From Candidatus Nanopelagicus hibericus (lineage in GTDB: Bacteria; Actinomycetota; Actinomycetes; Nanopelagicales; Nanopelagicaceae), in the NCBI RefSeq assembly GCF_002288005.1, contig NZ_CP016771.1, positions 186,001 through 250,000 of the forward strand: a stretch of 64,000 nt of DNA, read 5' to 3'. The translations under genes and the position numbers were made by a program. Position 1 is the stretch's first letter, and each line of letters begins with the position of its first letter. This document shows, piece by piece, positions 8,812 to 16,006 of this stretch. The notes beneath the pieces are model-generated. The model had not been told where the DNA came from and searched no databases. It was given only the letters and a program-made list of their open reading frames with translations.

Positions 8812-9633
8812 ATGAAGTTACCCCTTGTTGGAGTAGTAGCTGACGAATCGAGCCAATTCAACTATCTGAATGAGGGGAGAAAACTTGGAATTAATCTTAA
8901 ATTTGAAAGCCAGGCTTTAGCAGTTGAGGATTTAATCAGATTTGCAGAAGATTGTGACTTTTTACTTATAGATCCGAAGTTAATTTCTACTGCCTCAGTA
9001 AAAACCGCTGAACGGGCAGGAGTGCGGATCTATCCCTCCGCAAAAACTCTTGAGCAACTAGACCAGATAAATACTGTTCAAATTTCTGGTGAGCACTTAT
9101 CAATTCTAGTTACTAGATCTGCCCATGCTCAGGTTGCTAGTTGGCCAATAACTCTTATCACCAGTAATTTAACAATCACCCCATTGCCAGGAATAAGTGA
9201 TGAGTTATCGCAAGAAATTCAACTTTCGGTATTAAAGCTTGCTGGTGAGGTGGGGTTGATTGGCGGTTTTGAATTATTAGTTGATGCGACGGATTACAAG
9301 CAATTAATAAGTATCAATTGGATTACCCCTTATGCAAAATTCTGGAGCCAGATCGGTTGCGTTACCAATTTTTATGAGCAAAATTTGCGGGCAGCTTTGG
9401 ACTTACCCCTTGGTAGCACAGATTTATTGGATAAATATGTGATTACTGGAAATCTTAAGACTGATCCCGCAAGTGATGATTACCGGCCATACCTACATTT
9501 AATGGCTCGAAATCCAAAGCTAAAGTTTGATCAATCAATTAAGCAAGTGGCTATCACCAGTGATGATTTGGAAAGTGCGCTGACTGAAATCATTCATGCC
9601 CAGCAGTACTACAGTGGTGAGATAGAGGAGTAG
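8812..9633 (+). CDS. degenerate PurK-like protein lacking the ATP-binding subdomain
   Basis: A 273-aa protein recognisable as a shortened N5-carboxyaminoimidazole ribonucleotide synthetase. The start (MKLPLVGVVADESS) matches the PurK pre-ATP-grasp fold. From about residue 96 (LSILVTRSAHAQVASWP) it follows the second half of PurK, including the TNFYEQNLRAALDLPLG segment near 185 and a C-terminal YRPYLHLMARNP. The central stretch of roughly 100 residues that binds ATP is missing, and the metal-binding NExxxRPHNSGH motif has become NWITPYAKFWSQ. It should not be a functional synthetase. No purE follows, although purK-purE is the usual pair. The frame is open and has its own promoter, so a new role is possible. 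Confidence 0.72.
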   Translation: MKLPLVGVVADESSQFNYLNEGRKLGINLKFESQALAVEDLIRFAEDCDFLLIDPKLISTASVKTAERAGVRIYPSAKTLEQLDQINTVQISGEHLSILVTRSAHAQVASWPITLITSNLTITPLPGISDELSQEIQLSVLKLAGEVGLIGGFELLVDATDYKQLISINWITPYAKFWSQIGCVTNFYEQNLRAALDLPLGSTDLLDKYVITGNLKTDPASDDYRPYLHLMARNPKLKFDQSIKQVAITSDDLESALTEIIHAQQYYSGEIEE

Positions 9634-10026
9634 TCAGACTCGCTTTTTATACTCAATCGCAGGGCAACGATTCATTACTGCAATTAATCCGGAAGCGCTT
9701 GCTCGAGAAACTGCTTGCTCGTCAATTACATCAAGTTGTAGCCAAACTCCCTTAGATTTGATGGCAATTGCTTCGTCAACTACTGCGCCTGCAAGCTCTG
9801 AGTTTACAAAAATATCTACCACATCTATTGATACTGGAATATCGGCAAGTTTTGCATAACCTTTTTGCCCATGAACACTCTCAGCTTTTGGGTGTACTGG
9901 AATGACTGTATGACCACGATCCATTAGAACTTTTGCAACACCATATGCTGCTCGTTCAGAGTTATTACTCAAACCAACTATCGCCCAAGTTTTTAAGGCT
10001 AGCAATTGATCAATCTGATCACTCAT
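9634..10026 (-). CDS. CoA-binding domain protein (YccU type)
   Basis: A 130-aa single-domain protein of the CoA_binding_2 family. It has a Rossmann-like start AIVGLSNNSERAAYGVAKVL near residue 15, then VIPVHPKA near 40 and the late VMNRCPAIEYKK motif with the conserved Cys near 121. Family members bind CoA, and their cellular job is not established. It overlaps the end of the UDP-glucose dehydrogenase gene by eight bases and lies downstream of it in the same operon. It is convergent with the PurK-like gene with no spacer. Confidence 0.85.
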   Translation of the reverse strand: MSDQIDQLLALKTWAIVGLSNNSERAAYGVAKVLMDRGHTVIPVHPKAESVHGQKGYAKLADIPVSIDVVDIFVNSELAGAVVDEAIAIKSKGVWLQLDVIDEQAVSRASASGLIAVMNRCPAIEYKKRV

Positions 10027-11335
10027 GATTTGTGCGACCTAGCGCTCTAAATTTCCATCCCGCAGCACGCCATGCTTCGCGATCCAATGCATTTCTACCA
10101 TCGATGATTATTGGAGTTTTCACTAGTGATTTAATCTGTACTGGATTTAGCTCTCGATAGATCTTCCACTCAGTAAGGTGTAGAACTAGCTCTGCATCCT
10201 TTAAAGTCTCATTTATCTCCTGTGCATAATTTAATCCAGGAAAGCGCTTTTGTGCATTAGCAATTGCTTTTGGATCATGAACTGTCACGAGCGCACCGGC
10301 TGCTTGTATTTGAGCTGATATATCCAACGCTGGTGAGTCGCGCACATCATCACTATCTGGTTTAAAAGCTGCGCCTAGCACTGCAATCTTCTTTCCAGAT
10401 AGATCATTTGATAAATCTTTACGAACTAATTCAATAATTCGCTGCCTTGCACGTAAATTAATGGCGTCAATCTCCTTGAGAAACTCAACCGCCTGTTTTG
10501 CCCCCAACTCCTCAGCACGTGCCATGAAGGCGCGAATATCTTTTGGCAGGCAACCGCCACCAAAACCAATTCCTGCCTGTAAAAAACGACTACCAATTCT
10601 TGGGTCATATCCAATAGCTTTTGCTAAAACTGTTATGTCGCCACCAGATGCCTCACAGACCTCTGCCATGGCATTAATAAATGAAATCTTTGTAGCCAAA
10701 AATGAGTTGGCGGCAACTTTTACTAACTCTGCAGTTGGTAAATCTGCCCTTACCCACGGGGTATTTTCTTTCAAGTTAGCCGCATAGACCTCTTTTAAAA
10801 TTCGCTCTGCCTCATCACTCATCACACCAACTACTAATCGGTTTGGTTTCAAAGTATCTTCAACTGCAAATCCTTCCCGTAAAAATTCAGGATTCCATGC
10901 CAGATCAGCTTTGGGATTTAATGCAATTAATCTATCTCGAAGTTTGCTGGCGGTACCAACTGGAACGGTTGACTTACCAACCACGAGGCCGCCCGGCTTA
11001 ACAATTTTGGCAATACCCTCTAGCGCTGAATTCACATAGCTTAAATCTGCTGCATTACCACCCTTTACTTGTGGGGTTCCAACACAGATAAAGTGGATAT
11101 CTGCGGTAGCCAAATCGTTAATGTTTTTAGTAAAGGTCAGTCGACCAGATTTTATTTGCTCTGCCAGCAATTCTTCCAAATCTGGTTCATAAAATGGAAC
11201 CTTTGCTTTACTTAGTAGATCAATCTTGCTGGCATCGGTGTCATATCCAATTACCTCAAACCCCAAGCTAGCCATACATGCGGCGTGCGTGGCTCCTAAG
11301 TAGCCGGTGCCAATTACCGAAAGTTTTAACGCCAT
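10019..11335 (-). CDS. ugd: UDP-glucose 6-dehydrogenase
   Basis: This 438-aa enzyme oxidises UDP-glucose to UDP-glucuronate with two NAD+. It shows the N-terminal NAD-binding GTGYLGATHAA at 9-19, CVGTPQ near 87, the central AANSFLATKISFINAMAEV helix near 207, the catalytic Cys in GFGGGCLPKD near 257, and the C-terminal UDP-binding domain (GAAFKPDSDDVRDSPAL near 322). It is a full-length single-copy type enzyme. Lying beside an LCP ligase and an ExoA-like glycosyltransferase, it probably supplies uronic acid (or a derived sugar) for a cell-surface polysaccharide. Confidence 0.93.
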   Translation of the reverse strand: MALKLSVIGTGYLGATHAACMASLGFEVIGYDTDASKIDLLSKAKVPFYEPDLEELLAEQIKSGRLTFTKNINDLATADIHFICVGTPQVKGGNAADLSYVNSALEGIAKIVKPGGLVVGKSTVPVGTASKLRDRLIALNPKADLAWNPEFLREGFAVEDTLKPNRLVVGVMSDEAERILKEVYAANLKENTPWVRADLPTAELVKVAANSFLATKISFINAMAEVCEASGGDITVLAKAIGYDPRIGSRFLQAGIGFGGGCLPKDIRAFMARAEELGAKQAVEFLKEIDAINLRARQRIIELVRKDLSNDLSGKKIAVLGAAFKPDSDDVRDSPALDISAQIQAAGALVTVHDPKAIANAQKRFPGLNYAQEINETLKDAELVLHLTEWKIYRELNPVQIKSLVKTPIIIDGRNALDREAWRAAGWKFRALGRTNHE

Positions 11336-11347
11336 ATGTAGAGCCTA
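11336..11347 (-). promoter_or_regulatory. predicted leaderless promoter of ugd
   Basis: On the minus strand TAGGCT (11347-11342), then CTACAT, then the ugd ATG at 11335. The promoter lies inside the 28-base gap after the LCP gene, so ugd can be transcribed separately from it. Confidence 0.55.
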
Positions 11348-11363
11348 CCTATAAATTACTTGT

Positions 11364-12464
11364 TTACCGACAGATATTATCTTCAGCGGTACGGGTTTTA
11401 AACTTATCGATAACCTCTACTTTTGCCGCCTTTGTAGATGATGGCGAGGCAGAAGGAAGAACTTCATCAACTACCGCCCTATCTTCACGCAAGCGATTCC
11501 ATAGCTCTGGCGCTAGAACTGGATCCCAAAGTACCGACGCAGTCACACCATTTGCATAATAATTTAGATCTGAAAGCGGAACAGTGAGAGTTCGAATATT
11601 TGAGGTAGCAAGTGATTTCATTCCCTTTGCTAATGAAATTAACTCTGCACTTTGTAATCCCTCATCAGTTGTTACTGCATCAAGGGATGAATTTATAAAG
11701 CTAGTCATAGTAATTGGATTGAGCAAGACCCCAGCACTAGTAGCCTTTTTAAGTACCGAGGACATAAATGCTTGTTGGCGTTGCATCCTGCCAATATCTC
11801 CCATGCCATCAAACTCCCTTGTCCTTACATACTTAAGTGATTCAATTCCGTTTAACGTGTGAACCCCAGCCGCTAGTACTAGGTGGCTTTTTGGATCATC
11901 AATATCTTTTTTGGTGCAAACTTCAATTCCACCCAGTGCGTCTACCACTTGTGCGAAACCAGCAAAATTAACCTCAACATAATGATCAATTTTTAGTTGG
12001 GTCATCTCTTCAATGGTTTGGATTAAAAGTGGTGCACCACCCCAATTAAATGCTGAGTTTATTTTGGAATGTCTGGCAGGAATAACTCTTCCTGCCTTAG
12101 TGGTATAAGACGGTATTAATGCAAAACTATCTCGCGGTATTGAGATCAAGACCGCCTTATCTCTAGCTTTAGAAATGTGCACCAGCAGCATTGTGTCTGA
12201 TCGTTTACCAGCAGCAGTTGCCACAGATCCAACTCTTAACTCTTTTAGTTCAGCCTTAGAAAGACCTTCTCGAGTATCTGATCCCACCAGTAAGTAATTT
12301 ACTGCTGAGGAGATTTTTTCAGGGCGTTTTTCAATTCCAGCAAAGGCATCAATCTTGTTAATTGATGCCGTAACTGTGGTAAAAGCCAAAGAACTAATTG
12401 CTGAAATTGCCAAAGTCGCGAGCGAAATACCAGTAAATATCTTGATACTTCGAGAGGATTTCAT
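11364..12464 (-). CDS. LytR-CpsA-Psr (LCP) family cell-wall glycopolymer ligase
   Basis: This 366-aa protein has one N-terminal membrane segment (about residues 10-32) and an extracytoplasmic LCP domain. The domain carries the conserved LLVGSDTREG near 58, RSDTMLLVHI near 88, SIPRDSF near 107 and KINSAFNWGG near 129. These Arg/Asp residues bind polyprenyl-pyrophosphate-linked glycans and metal. LCP enzymes attach teichoic acid, capsule or arabinogalactan-type polymers to peptidoglycan. The tail beyond residue 330 is low-complexity. Context with ugd and a glycosyltransferase supports a role in surface polysaccharide attachment. Confidence 0.9.
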   Translation of the reverse strand: MKSSRSIKIFTGISLATLAISAISSLAFTTVTASINKIDAFAGIEKRPEKISSAVNYLLVGSDTREGLSKAELKELRVGSVATAAGKRSDTMLLVHISKARDKAVLISIPRDSFALIPSYTTKAGRVIPARHSKINSAFNWGGAPLLIQTIEEMTQLKIDHYVEVNFAGFAQVVDALGGIEVCTKKDIDDPKSHLVLAAGVHTLNGIESLKYVRTREFDGMGDIGRMQRQQAFMSSVLKKATSAGVLLNPITMTSFINSSLDAVTTDEGLQSAELISLAKGMKSLATSNIRTLTVPLSDLNYYANGVTASVLWDPVLAPELWNRLREDRAVVDEVLPSASPSSTKAAKVEVIDKFKTRTAEDNICR

Positions 12465-12476
12465 CTTCTTATCCTA
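12465..12476 (-). promoter_or_regulatory. predicted leaderless promoter of the LCP gene
   Basis: On the minus strand TAGGAT (12476-12471), then AAGAAG, then the ATG at 12464. Confidence 0.5.
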
Positions 12477-12523
12477 GATTATGGGCAGGGAATAGTTGAG
12501 CACAAATAATGATCGGAGGGTAG

Positions 12524-13498
12524 GTGAATCAGATTTCACAACCATCCGTATCGTTTATCTTGCCTATTCTTAATGAAGAACGTGATTTGGAAAATTGTGT
12601 CTCAGCAATTCTTCAGCAAGATTACCTTGGAAGTATTGAAATAATTTTGGCCCTTGGGCCATCAATAGATAAAACTACGCAAATTGCTAACACCATAGCT
12701 GCTGGTGACACCCGAATTAAGTTGGTTGATAATCCAACTGGACAGACCGCACGGGGATTAAATTTAGCTATTAAATCTAGCTCTTATGAAATTATCTGTC
12801 GGATTGATGGGCATTCAGAGATAGACAGAGCTTATATAAAAACTGCAGTTTTGATTATGCAAGAGACGGGTGCGGTAAATGTGGGTGGATTGATGTACGC
12901 CAATAGTGAGTTTGGCTTGCAAAGAACCATCGCACAAGCAATGCGATCTAAATTAGGTGTTGGACCATCCAAATTTCACACAGGCGGTAAAGCTGGTGCT
13001 TCCGACACTGTTTATCTTGGAGTATTTAAGAAATCTGCGATTATTGCAGCCGGTGGTTTTGATGAGCGTTATATCAGGGCACAAGATTGGGAATTAAACC
13101 ATCGAATGCGAAAGCAGGGCGGTTTAATTTGGTTTGATCCACGATTAATTGTTACCTACCGACCACGTAACTCATTTAGTAAATTAGCTAAACAGTATTT
13201 CCAATACGGTCGCTGGCGCAGAGTTATTGCTCGTCAGCATCCACAGACGGTTAATTATCGATACCTTGCTCCACCGATTGCAGTTGTCATAACTCTAGTA
13301 TCTATATTTACCGGATTATTTATAAACCGAATTCTAATATTGCCCAGCCTTGCTTACATTTTTCTATTACTTATCGGCGGATTTCTAATCGGAAAGAAAT
13401 TAGTTGATAGATTGATCATGCCATTTGTACTGGCAACTATGCATTTTTCATGGGGAGTGGGTTTTCTTACCTCGCCTAAAAAACTATTTAAAGATTAA
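12524..13498 (+). CDS. ExoA-like family 2 glycosyltransferase
   Basis: A 324-aa protein with an N-terminal GT-A fold: SFILPILNEERDLENCV near residue 10, the nucleotide-metal region ICRIDGHSEID near 91 (in place of a strict DxD), and the QDWELNHR acceptor motif near 187. Two hydrophobic segments follow between about 250 and 310. This arrangement resembles succinoglycan-type ExoA enzymes that add sugars to lipid-linked precursors at the membrane. The GTG start is preceded by GGAGGG. Donor and acceptor cannot be inferred. Confidence 0.85.
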   Translation: MNQISQPSVSFILPILNEERDLENCVSAILQQDYLGSIEIILALGPSIDKTTQIANTIAAGDTRIKLVDNPTGQTARGLNLAIKSSSYEIICRIDGHSEIDRAYIKTAVLIMQETGAVNVGGLMYANSEFGLQRTIAQAMRSKLGVGPSKFHTGGKAGASDTVYLGVFKKSAIIAAGGFDERYIRAQDWELNHRMRKQGGLIWFDPRLIVTYRPRNSFSKLAKQYFQYGRWRRVIARQHPQTVNYRYLAPPIAVVITLVSIFTGLFINRILILPSLAYIFLLLIGGFLIGKKLVDRLIMPFVLATMHFSWGVGFLTSPKKLFKD

Positions 13499-14427
13499 TT
13501 TTTGTGCAGTACTGAATTTAAGCCACCCCAGCTACCAGTTTTTGGCAGCACTTCAAGTGATCCAGTTTGCGAATTGCGCCGAAACAACAAGTTATTGGCG
13601 CCACTTAACTCTTTAGCCTTAACTATTTTTCCATCTGGTAACGTTATTTTTGATCCAGCAGTGACATAATTTCCCGCCTCAACTACACAATCATTACCTA
13701 GCGAAATTCCAACCCCAGAGTTTGCCCCCAGTAAAGTTCTTTCGCCAATAGAAATAATCTCTTTGCCACCGCCACTTAAGGTGCCCATAATCGAGGCACC
13801 GCCACCAATATCACTGCCATCGCCAACTACTACTCCGGCACTAATCCTTCCCTCCACCATAGATTTACCTAAGGTGCCAGCGTTAAAATTTACAAAGCCT
13901 TCATGCATGACAGTTGTGCCAGCAGATAAGTAAGCACCTAGTCGGACCCGGTCACCATCTGCAATTCTCACGCCCGCTGGAATTACATAATCAACCATTC
14001 TTGGGAATTTATCTACACCGTAAATGGTGAGGTTTTGAAACTTGCTCTGTAATTGTGGCCTTACTTTCTCAAAGCCCTCAACTTCACAAGCCCCAGCTGA
14101 TGTCCAAACCACATTTGAAAGTAAGGAGAAAATTCCGTCTAAATTAATACTATTTGGTTTAACTAACCGATGAGAGAGTAGATGCAATCTTAAGTAGACA
14201 TCTGCAGCATCTTTTGGCTTATCGTTGAGATTACTCTTTACCTCAATTGCAACCCGTTTAACCTTACGGATTGGATCTTCACCAATTAAGGATTTGAAAT
14301 TACTATCCATGTTATTTGTTGGTGGATTGCCAAGACCTAATTGATAGAAGGAACACTCAAGGGTTGAAGCTGAAAGGTTTTGGGTGGCAATACCAAAGCC
14401 ATATGCGGTGCTTTGGCTAGCGTTCAT
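13495..14427 (-). CDS. dapD: tetrahydrodipicolinate N-succinyltransferase (actinobacterial type)
   Basis: DapD (310 aa) succinylates tetrahydrodipicolinate in the succinylase branch of diaminopimelate and lysine synthesis. The left-handed beta-helix is visible from about residue 165: GAYLSAGTTVMHEGFVNF, then GKSMVEGRISAGVVVGDGSDIGG in two parts, then TLLGANSGVGISLG. The long N-terminal domain before it is the actinobacterial form (as Rv1201c), not the short E. coli form. The later aminotransferase step (DapC) is encoded at 28382. Its stop overlaps the glycosyltransferase end by four bases. Confidence 0.92.
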   Translation of the reverse strand: MNASQSTAYGFGIATQNLSASTLECSFYQLGLGNPPTNNMDSNFKSLIGEDPIRKVKRVAIEVKSNLNDKPKDAADVYLRLHLLSHRLVKPNSINLDGIFSLLSNVVWTSAGACEVEGFEKVRPQLQSKFQNLTIYGVDKFPRMVDYVIPAGVRIADGDRVRLGAYLSAGTTVMHEGFVNFNAGTLGKSMVEGRISAGVVVGDGSDIGGGASIMGTLSGGGKEIISIGERTLLGANSGVGISLGNDCVVEAGNYVTAGSKITLPDGKIVKAKELSGANNLLFRRNSQTGSLEVLPKTGSWGGLNSVLHKN

Positions 14428-14439
14428 TAGCCAACGGTA
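14428..14439 (-). promoter_or_regulatory. predicted leaderless promoter of dapD
   Basis: On the minus strand TACCGT (14439-14434), then TGGCTA, then the dapD ATG at 14427. It lies back to back with the promoter of the LOG gene. Confidence 0.5.
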
Positions 14440-14459
14440 TCAAAGTGCATGGAAGGCAA

Positions 14460-14471
14460 TAGACTAATTTC
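14460..14471 (+). promoter_or_regulatory. predicted leaderless promoter of the LOG-family gene
   Basis: TAGACT (14460-14465), then AATTTC, then the ATG at 14472. There is no Shine-Dalgarno. Confidence 0.55.
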
Positions 14472-15008
14472 ATGCGCGTATCAGTATTCTGCTCATCTGC
14501 TCCCAATATTCCACAAACTTCACTGGAATTGGCATTTAATATTGGAAAAGCAATTGGCGATCAAGGTTGGGATCTAGTTTGGGGTGGTGGCAAAGCCTCA
14601 ATGATGGGAGAGGTTGCAAAAGGTGCAAGATCTACCGGAGCAGCGACAATTGGTGTGATTCCAGAAGGGTTGAAGAAGGTTGAGTTTGAAGATACAGATG
14701 CTACAAATATGCATGTGGTTACAAATATGCGCACCAGAAAAGCAAAAATTGAGGATTTAGCAGAGGCATTTATTATTTTGCCTGGTGGTATCGGCACATT
14801 GGAGGAGTTTTTTGAAATTTGGGTCGGTAGATATTTAAAGTTTCACCACAAACCTATCGCAGTATGTGATCCCACTGGAGTTTATGCACCATTACAGGTT
14901 GCTATCGACCATCTTGCAGCCCAAAATTTTATGAAAGCAGGCCAAGCTGAACTGGTTAGTTGGTGCAGCGATATTCCAACAACAATTGAGGCGATCAGAA
15001 TAAAATGA
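14472..15008 (+). CDS. LOG family protein (cytokinin riboside 5'-monophosphate phosphoribohydrolase-like)
   Basis: A 178-aa LONELY GUY family protein (TIGR00730). The nucleotide-binding signature PGGIGTLEEFFEIW is at about 104-117, with GGGKASMMGEVAKGA near 39 and the MRTRKA motif near 86. Characterised members hydrolyse nucleoside 5'-monophosphates to free base and ribose-5-phosphate. It is divergent from dapD, as the homologue is near dapD/dapE in mycobacteria. The following SRPBCC gene overlaps its end by four bases. Confidence 0.9.
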   Translation: MRVSVFCSSAPNIPQTSLELAFNIGKAIGDQGWDLVWGGGKASMMGEVAKGARSTGAATIGVIPEGLKKVEFEDTDATNMHVVTNMRTRKAKIEDLAEAFIILPGGIGTLEEFFEIWVGRYLKFHHKPIAVCDPTGVYAPLQVAIDHLAAQNFMKAGQAELVSWCSDIPTTIEAIRIK

Positions 15009-15466
15009 ATAAACTTTCAAATCTCTCGCTGACAATTAAGATTAATAAGCCAATCAAAACTGTCTGGGGTGCATTGGTTGACTGGCAAGGTCAAAGTAAT
15101 TGGATGCTTCAAACTAAGGTCTGGTCAGAGTTAGATCAAGATAGAACTGTTAAGAATGGCAAAGGAGTTTTGATATTTGCCTTTACTGGATTATTTCCAA
15201 AGCTATATCCAAATTTAAAATTAGGGATTTTAGACACTATGGAGATAACTAAGTGGAAACCACCAGTAATTTGCGAGGTGGTTCATATTGGCAGAGTAAT
15301 TAGAGGCACTGGAAAATTTGAATTGAAACCAGTACGTGGTGGAACAGTGTTTTACTGGCAGGAGGAGATTTTGGCTCCAGCAATAGTTTTGTTGTTTATT
15401 AAGCCGATGTTGCTAATCGGAGTCTGGCTCTCACTGCGGCGATTTAGTCGACAAGTTTCGGCTTAG
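15005..15466 (+). CDS. SRPBCC (START/Bet v1-like) family protein
   Basis: A 153-aa protein with the opening typical of polyketide-cyclase/dehydrase-like SRPBCC domains (LTIKINKPIKTVWGALVDWQG), and strands alternating with a long C-terminal helix ending RRFSRQVSA. These domains form a hydrophobic pocket that binds lipids or aromatic ligands. Several actinobacterial homologues lie beside the LOG gene. It is translationally coupled to that gene by an ATGA overlap. The ligand is unknown. Confidence 0.75.
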   Translation: MNKLSNLSLTIKINKPIKTVWGALVDWQGQSNWMLQTKVWSELDQDRTVKNGKGVLIFAFTGLFPKLYPNLKLGILDTMEITKWKPPVICEVVHIGRVIRGTGKFELKPVRGGTVFYWQEEILAPAIVLLFIKPMLLIGVWLSLRRFSRQVSA

Positions 15467-15490
15467 GTCGAAAGTATTGGCCCTGCCGAG

Positions 15491-15502
15491 TAATCTTTAT
15501 AC
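15491..15502 (+). promoter_or_regulatory. predicted leaderless promoter of the 65-aa HTH gene
   Basis: TAATCT (15491-15496), then TTATAC, then the ATG at 15503. Confidence 0.5.
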
Positions 15503-15700
15503 ATGGCATCTGAGGGCAACAGTAAGACGATCGCTGAACTGATTGCCACATTGCCAGAAGAGGAACGGCTGATTTTGACATTGCACTTTGTAAATATGAT
15601 CAGTACATCTGAGATTGCGGCAAAACTTGAAGTGCCCGAACGGGCGGTTATTTCAGTTATCACATCAGGCAGATCCCGCCTAATTGGCTTGATTTCTTAA
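15503..15700 (+). CDS. 65-aa sigma-70 region 4-like helix-turn-helix protein
   Basis: This short protein reads like an isolated sigma factor region 4: LATLPEEERLILTLHFV (here LIATLPEEERLILTLHFV) near 12-29, then the HTH TSEIAAKLEVPERAVISVIT near 34-53, then a basic turn SGRSRL. There is no region 2, so it cannot be a complete sigma factor. The frame has its own predicted leaderless start. It lies in the block where mycobacteria carry sigE a few genes further on. It may be a free-standing DNA-binding or sigma-mimic protein; function unknown. Confidence 0.65.
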   Translation: MASEGNSKTIAELIATLPEEERLILTLHFVNMISTSEIAAKLEVPERAVISVITSGRSRLIGLIS

Positions 15701-15799
15701 GGTTATTTATAAGGATTTCCCACCCGCAGGTATATAGGGGATAATTGCCCCTCTACTAAGAATGATCTGGAATTAATAATTTTGGCAGGGGAGAGTTAA

Positions 15800-15979
15800 A
15801 TGGCAGCGATGAAACCAAGAACTGGTGATGGTCCAATGGAGGTCACCAAAGAGGCTCGTTCCATGGTGATGCGAATTCCACTTGAGGGTGGCGGCAGATT
15901 AGTCGTTGAGTTAAATGTGGAAGAGGCAACCAATCTTGGAAATGTATTACAAGCTGCTGTTGCATTAGTAAAAAAGTAA
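15800..15979 (+). CDS. DUF3117 small protein
   Basis: A 59-aa protein from the ATG at 15800, with ribosome binding site GGGGAGAG at 15788-15795. It begins MAAMKPRTGDGPMEVTKE and continues IPLEGGGRLVVELNVEEA, the conserved actinobacterial DUF3117 pattern (as Rv1211). Function is unknown. It is predicted to be a compact beta-rich cytoplasmic protein. The gene lies alone between the HTH gene and pepA. Confidence 0.88.
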   Translation: MAAMKPRTGDGPMEVTKEARSMVMRIPLEGGGRLVVELNVEEATNLGNVLQAAVALVKK

Positions 15980-16006
15980 CCGACTGAACTAATTTAACTC
16001 AGGGTT

